A stretch of DNA of 44,820 nt. It comes from Hyphomicrobiales bacterium (GTDB taxonomy: Bacteria; Pseudomonadota; Alphaproteobacteria; Rhizobiales; Xanthobacteraceae). Positions 25,560 to 37,146 of the stretch are shown piece after piece. The notes below the pieces were generated by a model that was given only the letters and a program-made list of their open reading frames with translations, did not search any database and was not told the origin of the DNA. The stretch is taken from contig JAGXAC010000005.1 of assembly GCA_019075925.1 (NCBI GenBank), forward strand, positions 1 to 44,820, in the 5' to 3' direction. Numbering within the stretch: position 1 is the stretch's first letter; each line of letters opens with the position of its first letter. Made by a program: the position numbers and the translations under genes.

Positions 25560-26297
25560 TCATATCTCGACGATCATTCCGTCGGTCGCGGTTTCAAACG
25601 GAATTTCGGCACGACGGGCAAGCATGTCGTCGCCCATATGCGTCAAGATAAGACGCTTGGGGCGAATTTGGCCGAGATGGCGCTCGAGCAGCGATAACGT
25701 CATATGCGTCGGCACCGGCTTGTCGCGCGTGAATGCTTCGCAAATGAACAAATCGGCTTCGTGGCCGACATCGATCAGCGAATCGGTCCATTCGGTGTCA
25801 CCGGAATAGGCGATGACTTTCCCTTCGGCCTCGAAGCGGAAGCCCAGGCAAGGACCGGCGCGATCGTCGTGCTTGACGTGAAACGGCGTCACCCGCAACG
25901 CGCCGAAGTCGTTTCGCTTGCCGATCTCGAGTTCTTTGAGTTGCAACGGAAATTGCAATTTCAGGTCACGCGTACCTGGAAAACCGACTTCCATGATGTC
26001 GCTAAAGCGCGATTTGAGGCTGGGCGGTCCGACGATGGTCAGTGGACGCTCGCGATTGAGCACGAAGTTTGCTTCGAGCAGGAAAAACGGAACACCGCCC
26101 ACATGATCGCCGTGGAAATGAGTGAGGAAGATGGTGCCGACGTCGTTGCGATCGATCGCAAGCTTGTGCATCGCCACGATTGAACTCGCGCCGCAATCGA
26201 TCAGCACGTTGAAATTGCGTCCGACCAGATGGAAGCAGGTGTTGAATCGTCCGCCCGACCCAAAGGCGTCGCCGCAGCCAACGAATTGTAATTGCAT
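25560..26297 (-). CDS. MBL-fold metallo-hydrolase
   Basis: 245 residues with AGGA before the start. The metal motif is HFHGDH (His60, His62, Asp64, His65), followed by GDTEW for the bridging Asp and LILTHMGDD with the late His. The fold opens MQLQFVGCGDAFGSGGRFNTC, typical of the RNase Z/arylsulfatase-like branch of the superfamily. The substrate could be RNA, a sulfate/phosphate ester or a cyclic nucleotide; the family is too broad to choose. It is not a full tRNase Z, since the flexible exosite arm is not visible. It is convergent with alaS, nine bases apart. Confidence 0.88.
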   Translation of the reverse strand: MQLQFVGCGDAFGSGGRFNTCFHLVGRNFNVLIDCGASSIVAMHKLAIDRNDVGTIFLTHFHGDHVGGVPFFLLEANFVLNRERPLTIVGPPSLKSRFSDIMEVGFPGTRDLKLQFPLQLKELEIGKRNDFGALRVTPFHVKHDDRAGPCLGFRFEAEGKVIAYSGDTEWTDSLIDVGHEADLFICEAFTRDKPVPTHMTLSLLERHLGQIRPKRLILTHMGDDMLARRAEIPFETATDGMIVEI

Positions 26298-26573
26298 GAA
26301 CGGTCCTTGGGACGTGTGGTTCTGCGAACGTAGCTTGCGCTAGTACCTACGATGCCGCCGTGTGGCCGGCGAGTCCGTGATGAAGGTCACATTGGCGGCG
26401 GCCTCGGCGGTCGCAAGTCTTACTAAGTGATTGCTTCATCACGATGTTTCGCCTTTACCATTTTTCACTCAATCCGGTGCAATCTGATGCTGTATGGAAG
26501 GGTCACGCCCGGTTATGCCACGATCACACCATAAACCGGCGCAACCTGCCATGTGGGCTGGCAGTCTACGGGG

Positions 26574-27203
26574 ATGCGGGTGTTTGTAAGGTCGTATTGT
26601 TCCGGCGTGGTCGTGGCGTTGACGCTGGTTTGTGGCTTGGGCGGCTGCGCCAACAATGACTTCGACACCAGCGCGGCGTGGTTCGCTAGGCCGTTCGACG
26701 TGTTCGGCAGCAAAGGCGGTTACACCTATTCGAGTTTGACGGATAGCGCCACGGAGCAGCGTCCGATCACGCCAAATGATCTGATCGACGCCAACGGCGC
26801 TTGCCCCGCGGCGCCGACCCAGGCGGCATCGGCAATCCAACCTCAACCCGTGTCGCAGCCGCCGAAAAGCGGAAACGCCGAGGCTGGCGCCCAGCTTTCG
26901 GCCGATACGGCTTCCTTGATCGGCGGCGGCGTCGCCATCGGCATGACCGAATGCGAGGTGGTGGGCCGCTTGGGCCGGCCGACCGCGATCAATTTCGGCA
27001 AGAATTCGAACGGCTATCGTACCGCGACGATCACCTATAGCGGCGGAGCGCGGCCTGGCGATTACCGCTTCACCTCCGGCCGATTGACCGAGATGGATAG
27101 CATCGCAGCGCCGGCGCCCCCGCCCGAAGCGGCGAAGAAAAAGCGCACGAAGAAAAGGCCGGCAAAACCCAAACCGCCGCCAAGCACCGCCGATAAGACC
27201 TGA
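26574..27203 (+). CDS. Lipoprotein with BamE/OmlA-like C-terminal domain
   Basis: 209 residues from ATG 26574. Signal peptide and lipobox are clear: VALTLVCGLGGC, with Cys as the lipidated residue. After a low-complexity Gln/Pro linker, the segment IGMTECEVVGRLGRPTAINFG through TYSGGARPGDYRFTSGRLTEM has the GxTxxEVxxxLGxP and strand pattern of BamE/SmpA/OmlA domains. The tail is Pro/Lys-rich (AAKKKRTKKRPAKPKPPP). BamE stabilises the outer-membrane assembly machine, but this protein is longer and may be a lineage-specific relative with another job, such as envelope-peptidoglycan contact through the basic tail. Domain call is by pattern only. Confidence 0.68.
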   Translation: MRVFVRSYCSGVVVALTLVCGLGGCANNDFDTSAAWFARPFDVFGSKGGYTYSSLTDSATEQRPITPNDLIDANGACPAAPTQAASAIQPQPVSQPPKSGNAEAGAQLSADTASLIGGGVAIGMTECEVVGRLGRPTAINFGKNSNGYRTATITYSGGARPGDYRFTSGRLTEMDSIAAPAPPPEAAKKKRTKKRPAKPKPPPSTADKT

Positions 27204-27311
27204 GGGCCGCGCTCTGCTTCGATCGCGGCGGGCGCCGCTTGTCGGGACGGTTGGCGGCGGCTATAAGCCGCGAACTTTCGGTTCGTCCGAAAATTCCAAG
27301 GGATAATTTTG

Positions 27312-27734
27312 ATGGCCGTTGAGCGCACGTTTTCCATCATCAAACCGGATGCCACGGCGCGCAATCTCGGCGGCGCGATCAACGCAATGATCGAAAAGGC
27401 AGGACTGCGCATTGTCGCGCAAAAGCGCGTCTTGATCAGCCGCGCGCAAGCCGAGACGTTTTATGGGGTCCATCGCGAACGCCCGTTTTTTCGTGAGCTG
27501 GTGGACTTCATGACATCGGGCCCGGTGGTCGTGCAGGTGCTTGAAGGGGAAAATGCGATCGTCAGGTACCGCGACCTGATGGGGGCGACCGATCCGGCAA
27601 AGGCGGCCGCGAACACCATCCGCAAGGCGTTTGCGCAGTCGATCGGCGAAAACTCGGTGCACGGCTCCGACGCCGCCGACACCGCGCAAAAAGAAATCGC
27701 GCAATTCTTCTCCGCCAACGAAATCGTCGGTTGA
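27312..27734 (+). CDS. ndk: Nucleoside diphosphate kinase
   Basis: 140 residues, the usual length. It transfers the gamma phosphate between nucleoside triphosphates and diphosphates through a phosphohistidine, His117, in NSVHGSD. Also present are [11 protein letters not shown] at the start, [17 protein letters not shown], and [20 protein letters not shown] 27312 is preferred to the TTG one codon before. Two small hairpins (arms GCGGCT/AGCCGC at 27257-27271 and CGAAC/GTTCG at 27271-27285) lie in the short leader. Confidence 0.97.
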   Translation: MAVERTFSIIKPDATARNLGGAINAMIEKAGLRIVAQKRVLISRAQAETFYGVHRERPFFRELVDFMTSGPVVVQVLEGENAIVRYRDLMGATDPAKAAANTIRKAFAQSIGENSVHGSDAADTAQKEIAQFFSANEIVG

Positions 27735-27915
27735 ACGGCGCCACGTCGGCGACGCGGCGATGAACGCCGGCCGACGCTGGTGCGGCGCAGCCATGCTTGC
27801 GCCGTATTTCTCCGCTTGTTTTTACAGGCAATCGGATTTTGACGTTCCGGCCGGTGCTGTCACTTGACGATACCTTGGCGACACGATCGTTTCGGACTTT
27901 TCCAAAATCTCGCTT

Positions 27916-27975
27916 GTGGCGCGAAGCCACCGCTCGCAACTGGCGTGCGGTTTCAACTCTGCGTCTTCACCGCAC
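27916..27975 (+). promoter_or_regulatory. Possible structured (switching) leader of the second cold-shock gene
   Basis: Four complementary blocks lie in order in the 266-base gap ahead of the cold-shock gene. GTGGC (27916-27920) pairs with GCCAC (27926-27930). ACCGC (27929-27933) pairs with GCGGT (27947-27951). GTGCGGT (27945-27951) pairs with ACCGCAC (27969-27975). The middle blocks are shared, so the first and third stems exclude the second. Temperature-dependent refolding of cspA leaders is established in E. coli; here it is inference from sequence. Confidence 0.45.
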
Positions 27976-28000
27976 CTGGGACTGACTGAGGAGACAGACG

Positions 28001-28204
28001 ATGCAAAAAGGCACCGTCAAATGGTTCAATCCGACGAAAGGCTACGGATTCATCAAACCGGCAACCGGCGACAAAGATGTGTTCGTCCACATTTCGGCCG
28101 TCGAACGGGCCGGTCTACGCACGCTCAATGAGGGCCAGGAAGTCGAGTACGAACTGGTGACTAATCGCGGTCGCAGTTCAGCGGAAAATCTCAAGGTGGC
28201 TTGA
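28001..28204 (+). CDS. Cold-shock domain protein (CspA family), second copy
   Basis: 67 residues, one cold-shock domain. RNP1 KGYGFIKP and RNP2 DVFVHI are intact and the start MQKGTVKWFNPTKG is typical. GAGGAG lies seven bases before the ATG. It differs from the copy at 5626 in its C-terminal half (EYELVTNRGRSSAENLKVA against a Lys-rich DKKGKGPKAVNLVITG), so it is not a recent duplicate. The long upstream region contains competing stems. A hairpin terminator follows 34 bases after the stop, so the gene is probably a single-gene transcript. Confidence 0.96.
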   Translation: MQKGTVKWFNPTKGYGFIKPATGDKDVFVHISAVERAGLRTLNEGQEVEYELVTNRGRSSAENLKVA

Positions 28205-28238
28205 GCGCGCTACCCGGAAAAATTCCGATCCTGTTAGG

Positions 28239-28264
28239 CCCCGGCTTGGCCGCTGGGGTTTTTT
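28239..28264 (+). terminator. Intrinsic terminator after the second cold-shock gene
   Basis: CCCCGGC (28239-28245) pairs with GCTGGGG (28252-28258) with one G-U pair, a six-base loop, then six T residues (28259-28264). It ends the cold-shock transcript before the convergent purN gene. Confidence 0.85.
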
Positions 28265-28272
28265 GCGTTTAG

Positions 28273-28887
28273 TCAGCTTTCTGCTTTGCCGGTCGGGGCG
28301 GCCGCGCCGATTTTGCCTTCCGCCAGCGCCTGCAACGCGCGCGGGTAGATCCGGTGCTCGATTTCAAGCACGCGGGCGGCCAGTGTCGCCTCCGTGTCGC
28401 CTTCACGCACCGCAATCGATTCCTGCTCGACAATCGGTCCTGCATCCATTTCAGGCACGACGAAATGGACGGTCGCGCCGTGAAGCTTCGCGCCGGCTGC
28501 GAGGGCACGCCGGTGCGTGTGCAGTCCTTTGAATTGCGGCAACAGCGCCGGGTGGACGTTGAGCATCCGTCCGCTCCAGCGGGTGACGAACCAGGGGCTT
28601 AGGAGTCGCATGAAGCCGGCGAGACACACGATATCGATTCGGTGGTCGCGAAGGATGGCGTCGAGTGCCCGCTCGAATGCCGCGCGATCCTCGCCGAACC
28701 GCACGTGATCAACCACAGCCGTCGGAATACCCGCGTCGCGGGCGCGCTCAAGCCCGGGAGCATTGGGACGGTTGGAAACGACCAGTGCAATCGCGGCGGG
28801 ATAGTTATCTGCGCTGGCCGCCTCGATCAGCGCTGTCATGTTCGAGCCCCGGCCGGAAATCAGCACCGCGGCGCGTTTGCGGATCAT
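28273..28887 (-). CDS. purN: Phosphoribosylglycinamide formyltransferase PurN
   Basis: 204 residues. PurN transfers a formyl group from 10-formyl-tetrahydrofolate to GAR, the third step of purine synthesis. The start [19 protein letters not shown] is the phosphate-binding loop. The folate side has [14 protein letters not shown], then [19 protein letters not shown] with the catalytic Asn and His, and [15 protein letters not shown] with the Asp. The last 30 residues form an Ala/Lys tail. It overlaps purM by four bases (ATGA), so the two are co-translated. Confidence 0.97.
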   Translation of the reverse strand: MIRKRAAVLISGRGSNMTALIEAASADNYPAAIALVVSNRPNAPGLERARDAGIPTAVVDHVRFGEDRAAFERALDAILRDHRIDIVCLAGFMRLLSPWFVTRWSGRMLNVHPALLPQFKGLHTHRRALAAGAKLHGATVHFVVPEMDAGPIVEQESIAVREGDTEATLAARVLEIEHRIYPRALQALAEGKIGAAAPTGKAES

Positions 28888-29981
28888 GGCTTTTGCCAGG
28901 ACAGATCGAGACGGCCGCGAAATTTCACCCGGGCATCGCTGTCAGAGGCGACGATCTCGCCGAGCTGCACCGCGTGTTCCCCATTCGCCGTAAAGCTTTC
29001 GATCGCCGCGGCGGCCTGGCTGGCCTCCAGCACGGCAACCATGCCGATTCCGCAATTGAACGTACGCAACATCTCCGGCTCGGCGACATTTCCCGCCGCC
29101 GCCAGCCACTTGAAGACCGGAAGGACCGGAACGCGGTCGAGATCGATCAAGGCGCACAATCCGGGCGGCAACACACGCGGAATATTTTCGGTAAAGCCTC
29201 CCCCGGTGATGTGAGCGAGTGCCTTGACTGCTTTCGTCGCGCGAATTGCAGCAAGACACGAACGCACATAGAGGCGTGTTGGAGTGAGCAAGGCTTCGCC
29301 CAGACTGAGCGAGAGATCAAACGGAGCGGCTGCGTTCCAGGCGAGTCCGGTTTCGGCGACCACGTGGCGGACCAGCGAAAACCCGTTCGCGTGGACGCCC
29401 GACGCGGCAAGGCCAACGACCACATCGCTGGAAACGATATCGCGCCGCGGCAGCAAATCGGCACGATCCACCGCGCCTACGGCAAAGCCGGCGAGATCGT
29501 AATCGCCATGCTGATACATGCCGGGCATTTCGGCGGTCTCGCCGCCGATCAGGGCGCAACCGGTCTGGTGGCATGCCGATGCGATGCCGGAAACGACCTT
29601 TGCACCCACCTGCGGATCGAGCTTGCTGCAGGCGAAATAATCGAGGAAGAACAGCGGCTCCGCTCCCTGCACCACCAGGTCGTTCACCGACATCGCAACC
29701 AGATCGATGCCGATAGTGTCGTGTCGCGACGTCTCGATCGCGATCTTGACCTTGGTGCCGACGCCGTCAGTCGCAGCCACCAGCAGCGGATCGGAAAAGC
29801 CGGCCGCCTTCAAATCGAACAGGCCGCCGAAGCCGCCAATCTCCGCATCCGCACCTGCACGCGCGGTCTTGCGCAGAAACGGCTTGATCAATTCCACCAT
29901 GCGGTTTCCGGCATCGATATCGACGCCGGCGGCCGCGTAGCGTGCCTCTGTCACGGACGCACCAATTGCCGATGGCTCCAT
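28884..29981 (-). CDS. purM: Phosphoribosylformylglycinamidine cyclo-ligase PurM
   Basis: 365 residues. PurM closes the imidazole ring with ATP to make AIR, the fifth purine step. Visible motifs: the opening [36 protein letters not shown] (ATP/Mg loop), [36 protein letters not shown], and [17 protein letters not shown]. The usual length and domain order are kept. It is the first gene of the purM-purN pair and is divergent from the CDP-alcohol phosphotransferase gene 92 bases away. Confidence 0.97.
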   Translation of the reverse strand: MEPSAIGASVTEARYAAAGVDIDAGNRMVELIKPFLRKTARAGADAEIGGFGGLFDLKAAGFSDPLLVAATDGVGTKVKIAIETSRHDTIGIDLVAMSVNDLVVQGAEPLFFLDYFACSKLDPQVGAKVVSGIASACHQTGCALIGGETAEMPGMYQHGDYDLAGFAVGAVDRADLLPRRDIVSSDVVVGLAASGVHANGFSLVRHVVAETGLAWNAAAPFDLSLSLGEALLTPTRLYVRSCLAAIRATKAVKALAHITGGGFTENIPRVLPPGLCALIDLDRVPVLPVFKWLAAAGNVAEPEMLRTFNCGIGMVAVLEASQAAAAIESFTANGEHAVQLGEIVASDSDARVKFRGRLDLSWQKP

Positions 29982-30050
29982 GCCGCAGAACGGTCAGCTT
30001 GGCGCCTCCTACGTCGGAATCGCCGGGTGCGCAAGCGCGCCGCGCGCCTA

Positions 30051-30056
30051 TATAAT
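30051..30056 (+). promoter_or_regulatory. Possible -10 element for the CDP-alcohol transferase gene
   Basis: TATAAT, an exact -10 hexamer, stands out in GC-rich sequence 18 bases before the GTG start. The matching -35 region (about 30028-30033, TGCGCA) is poor, so the promoter may need an activator or the match may be chance. Confidence 0.4.
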
Positions 30057-30073
30057 AAACGTAGGGAGCGGGG

Positions 30074-30625
30074 GTGGATTTGGGTATTCCAAACCTCATA
30101 ACGTTGGGGCGTATCATATTGGTACCGATCGTGGTCTGGGCGATCACATCCGGTGAAATGGCGGCGGCTTTTTTTCTGTTTCTGGTCGCCGGCCTCAGCG
30201 ACGCCGTGGACGGCTTTCTGGCCAAGCGCTTTCGTATGACGAGCGAACTCGGCGCTTACATCGATCCGTTGGCCGACAAGGCGCTGATCGTTTCGATTTA
30301 CGTCGCACTTGGCGTCGCCGCCGCGCTGCCGATCTCGCTGGTTATCCTTGTCGTCTCGCGCGACATCATGATTATCGCCGGCTTCATGCTCTCCTGGATG
30401 ATTGGCAGGCCCATGCCGATCAAGCCGCTGCCGGTATCGAAAGCGAACACGCTGGCGCAAATCCTCCTCGCGGCCTGGGTACTGGCCGAATACACGTTTG
30501 GCTTGAATGTCGCGCCGGTGACGGCGACCGGCATCGGCCTGGTTGCCGTCTTGACCTTGCTCTCGATCGCCTTCTATCTCGCCGAGTGGCTCCGCCACAT
30601 GAATTCGTTCGGGACCGGGCATTGA
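30074..30625 (+). CDS. CDP-alcohol phosphatidyltransferase family membrane protein
   Basis: 183 residues from a GTG preceded by GGGAG. It is a second member of the family represented by pgsA in this window. The catalytic signature reads Asp43, Asp46-Gly47, Ala50-Lys51, Gly60, Asp64 and Asp68 (SDAVDGFLAKRF, IDPLADK), complete except that the Arg of the usual AR is Lys, with an Arg next to it. About five or six hydrophobic helices follow. It could make cardiolipin, phosphatidylglycerol phosphate or another phospholipid; with pgsA present, a cardiolipin-synthase-like role is one guess. HdaA follows after 43 bases. Confidence 0.9.
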   Translation: MDLGIPNLITLGRIILVPIVVWAITSGEMAAAFFLFLVAGLSDAVDGFLAKRFRMTSELGAYIDPLADKALIVSIYVALGVAAALPISLVILVVSRDIMIIAGFMLSWMIGRPMPIKPLPVSKANTLAQILLAAWVLAEYTFGLNVAPVTATGIGLVAVLTLLSIAFYLAEWLRHMNSFGTGH

Positions 30626-31305
30626 TCGTCCGATCGCCGGAAGGAATCTTTACCGAAGAGCGACCCTCGTGAGTGCCTTCGCTCAACGCCCGCGTCAGCT
30701 TGCGCTCGCTCTCGATCATGCCGAGAGCTATGCGCGCGAGGATTTCCTGTCCGGACCGTGCAATGAAAAGGCGCTTGCGCTCGTCGACTGCTGGCCGGAT
30801 TGGCCGGCCAATGCCGTGGCGCTGGTTGGACCGGAAGGTTCGGGCAAGACCCACTTGGCCATGATGTGGGCGTCTGCGGCGGGAGCGCGCGTGACCACGG
30901 CGCGCGCGCTCACCGAAGCCGACGTGCCGTCGGCGCTGGCTACGGGTGCGCTGGTCGTCGAGGATGCCGCCACGAACACCGATGACCGGGCGCTGTTCCA
31001 TTTGATCAATCTTGCGCGCGAGGAAGGCGTCTTCCTGTTGTTCACCGCGCGGATACTGCCGGCCGGTTGGCCGACGGGGCTTGCCGATCTCGCTTCACGG
31101 TTGCGCGCGCTGCCGGTCGCGTCGCTACAGGCGCCCGACGATGCGATATTGCGCGCCGTCCTCGTCAAATTAGCCGGCGACCGTCAGCTCGCGCTCGACG
31201 AAGGTGTGGTGAGATATCTGTCGACGCATATTGAGCGCTCGTTTGCCGCGGCACGAGCGGCAGTCGCGGCCCTCGACAACGAAGCGCTGCGGCAACGGCG
31301 ACCGG

Positions 31306-34570
<3,265 letters not shown>

Positions 34571-34625
34571 TCGCGGCCGGAAAGCGTTCGGGTCGCCGGC
34601 CAAGTCGGGCGACAATCGGTGGGCG

Positions 34626-34653
34626 AAACGGCCGGATAGCATCCGGCCGTTTT
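34626..34653 (+). terminator. Intrinsic terminator after katG
   Basis: AAACGGCCGGAT (34626-34637) and ATCCGGCCGTTT (34641-34652) form an exact 12-base stem with a three-base loop, 56 bases after the katG stop. A run of only four T follows (34650-34653), but an upstream A-run and the stable stem make termination likely. Confidence 0.8.
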
Positions 34654-34695
34654 CCTTTCGCGGTCCCCGTTTGCGACCGCGCCGTCCGGCAAGCC

Positions 34696-34724
34696 TTGTG
34701 GTCCAAAGTATTGATTTTTATAAA
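34696..34724 (+). promoter_or_regulatory. Possible promoter of ppk
   Basis: TTGTGG (34696-34701), 17 bases, TATAAA (34719-34724): good spacing for a housekeeping sigma promoter inside an AT-rich island. Transcription from here would leave a leader of about 140 bases before the ppk start. Confidence 0.45.
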
Positions 34725-34756
34725 TTATTATCTTTGTCTTGGAGCTTTCCGAACGA

Positions 34757-34797
34757 CCCTCCTCGGGGAGGCTTGACGCGGCGATGGGCCGCCGCGT
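34757..34797 (+). other. Two tandem hairpins in the ppk leader
   Basis: CCCTCC (34757-34762) pairs with GGGAGG (34766-34771) around a three-base loop. ACGCGGCG (34776-34783) pairs with CGCCGCGT (34790-34797) around six bases. They lie between the proposed ppk promoter and start, with no T-tract, so they are not terminators. They may be a structured leader; function unknown. Confidence 0.45.
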
Positions 34798-34870
34798 TAT
34801 CTCACGCCAGGGCGTCATCGGATCGTTACCGCGTTCGGCGAGGGTGACGGTGGCGGAACCGGGAGCAGTT

Positions 34871-37108
34871 ATGGCCGATCGCGGCCAAGCCACAGCCGTT
34901 GCATTTGAAAGCAGCCAGGCCCGGCGGCTCGTTGCCCCCGTGCGACTCGCCAAACCGGCTGAAAAACATCCGGCTTCGGAAGTGGCATCGAGCTCCGAGC
35001 GCTTCATCAACCGGGAATTATCCTGGCTCAATTTCAACCGCCGCGTTCTCGAAGAATCCGCCAATCCCAAGCATCCATTGCTCGAGCGGCTCAAGTTTCT
35101 GTCGATCTCGGCGAACAACCTCGACGAGTTTTTCATGGTGCGGGTCGCCGGCCTTCGCGCCCAGGTGCGCGCCGGCATCAGCACCAAAAGTCCGGAGGGT
35201 TTGACACCGGCCGAACAATTGACGCGTATCGCCGAAGGCGTCGTGCTTCTCGTTCAGGACCAACAAGCGCAATGGCTTGAACTGCGCGCGGCGCTGGCGG
35301 AGGCGGGCATCGTCTTGATCGACGGTCCCGACGTCGTCAAATCGGAAAAGGCGTGGCTCGAAGACTACTTTCTTTCGCACATCTTTCCGCTGCTGACGCC
35401 GCTTGCGGTCGATCCGGCCCATCCCTTCCCCTTCATTCCCAATCTCGGATTCTCGATCGCGCTCCAGCTTGCCCGGGCCAAGGACGGCAAAGCGATGAAC
35501 GCTTTGATCCGCATGCCCAACCGCATCGACCGTTTCGTGCGGCTGCCGCAGGCTGGCGAGGGCGGCGCCGCACGCCTGATTTCGGTCGAAGGCGCTACCA
35601 GCCTGTTTATCGGCAAGCTGTTCCCCGGCTACACGGTGAAGGGTTTGGGCGCATTTCGCGTCACGCGCGACTCCGAACTCGAAATCCTCGAAGAGGCCGA
35701 GGATCTGGTGCGGCTGTTTGAAACCGCGCTGAAGCGGCGCCGCCGCGGGTCGGTCATCAGGCTCGACATCGAGGCAAACATGCCGGCGGAATTGCAGCGC
35801 TTTGTTCAGCGTGCGCTCGCCGCCACCGATGACAGCGTGTTCAAGGTCGACGGCGTCCTTGCCCTCGATGAAATGTCGCAAATCGCCAAGCTCGACCGGC
35901 CCGACCTCGAATTTGTACCGTATACGCCCCGTTATCCCGAACGTATCCGGGATCACGGCGGCGATTGCTTCGCCGCCATTCGGCAAAAGGATCTCATCGT
36001 CCACCATCCTTACGAATCGTTCGACGTAGTCGTGGACTTCCTCCATCAGGCGACGCGCGATCCGAACGTCGTCGCGATCAAGCAGACCCTCTACCGGACC
36101 TCTGCCGACTCGCCGATTGTCAAAACGCTTGCCGAAGCCGCCGAGGCCGGCAAATCGGTCACCGCGGTGGTCGAACTCAAGGCGCGTTTTGACGAGGAGG
36201 CCAACATTCGATGGGCGCGCGACTTGGAACGCGCCGGCGTGCAGGTGGTCTACGGATTCATCGAGCTCAAGACGCACGCCAAGCTGTCGCTGGTGGTCCG
36301 CCGCGAGGGTTCGGCGCTTGCTTCATACGTCCATGTCGGCACGGGCAATTATCATCCGCTGACGGCGCGCATCTACACCGACCTGTCTTTCTTCACCGCC
36401 GATCCGGTCATTGCACGCGATGTCGCGCGCGTGTTCAACTTCGTGACCGGTTATGCCGAGCCCGCCGAACTGGAACGAATGGCGGTTTCGCCGCTGACTT
36501 TGCGCAAACGCATCGTCGAACACATCGACCAGGAAATCGCCCACGCCAAAGCCGGCCGCCCGGCGGGAATCTGGATGAAGATGAATGCGCTGGTCGATCC
36601 CGACATCATCGACGCGCTGTACCGCGCCTCCAGCGCCGGTGTGGCGGTCGAACTTGTAGTTCGCGGCATTTGCTGCCTGCGCCCAGGCGTACCGGGACTG
36701 TCGGAAAATATCCGGGTCAAATCGATTGTCGGGCGCTTTCTCGAACACGGGCGAATCTATTGCTTTGGCACCGGCCACAGCCTGCCGCATCCCAAGGCCG
36801 CGGTTTACATCTCCTCGGCCGATATGATGCCGCGCAATCTCGACCGGCGCGTTGAGGTGCTCTGCCCGATCCTCAACCCGACCGTCCATGAGCAGGTCCT
36901 CGATCAGATCATGGTCGCGAATTTGAAGGACAACGAACAAAGCTGGCAGCTGTTGGCGGATGGTACGTCCTCCCGCATCAAATCCAGCGGGCAGGAAGAC
37001 AAATTCAATGCACACACCTATTTCATGACCAATCCAAGCTTGTCGGGGCGGGGTAAGTCACCCACGGGGGCGATTCCCCGACTGCCGCACCGCGCCGAGC
37101 GGACGTGA
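34871..37108 (+). CDS. ppk: Polyphosphate kinase 1
   Basis: 745 residues from ATG 34871 with GGGAG five bases upstream. Ppk1 polymerises the gamma phosphate of ATP into polyphosphate at the inner membrane, through an autophosphorylated histidine. The N domain opens [20 protein letters not shown], and the head domain has [15 protein letters not shown]. The catalytic regions follow: [50 protein letters not shown] with the phospho-histidine, HVGTGNYHP, and [20 protein letters not shown]. Ppx follows 38 bases later, so synthesis and degradation of polyphosphate are co-encoded. Confidence 0.97.
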   Translation: MADRGQATAVAFESSQARRLVAPVRLAKPAEKHPASEVASSSERFINRELSWLNFNRRVLEESANPKHPLLERLKFLSISANNLDEFFMVRVAGLRAQVRAGISTKSPEGLTPAEQLTRIAEGVVLLVQDQQAQWLELRAALAEAGIVLIDGPDVVKSEKAWLEDYFLSHIFPLLTPLAVDPAHPFPFIPNLGFSIALQLARAKDGKAMNALIRMPNRIDRFVRLPQAGEGGAARLISVEGATSLFIGKLFPGYTVKGLGAFRVTRDSELEILEEAEDLVRLFETALKRRRRGSVIRLDIEANMPAELQRFVQRALAATDDSVFKVDGVLALDEMSQIAKLDRPDLEFVPYTPRYPERIRDHGGDCFAAIRQKDLIVHHPYESFDVVVDFLHQATRDPNVVAIKQTLYRTSADSPIVKTLAEAAEAGKSVTAVVELKARFDEEANIRWARDLERAGVQVVYGFIELKTHAKLSLVVRREGSALASYVHVGTGNYHPLTARIYTDLSFFTADPVIARDVARVFNFVTGYAEPAELERMAVSPLTLRKRIVEHIDQEIAHAKAGRPAGIWMKMNALVDPDIIDALYRASSAGVAVELVVRGICCLRPGVPGLSENIRVKSIVGRFLEHGRIYCFGTGHSLPHPKAAVYISSADMMPRNLDRRVEVLCPILNPTVHEQVLDQIMVANLKDNEQSWQLLADGTSSRIKSSGQEDKFNAHTYFMTNPSLSGRGKSPTGAIPRLPHRAERT

Positions 37109-37146
37109 GCGGAACACGCTTTGATCCGGGCCTGCGCTAAAGTGCA

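Noticed and set aside
26427-26442. GTGAT-N6-ATCAC dyad before the lipoprotein gene
   Set aside because: Only five-base arms, no nearby regulator gene, and no sign of promoter elements around it.
28665-30101. 478-codon plus-strand frame across purN/purM
   Set aside because: Antisense shadow of two certain purine genes; its product has no recognisable domain.
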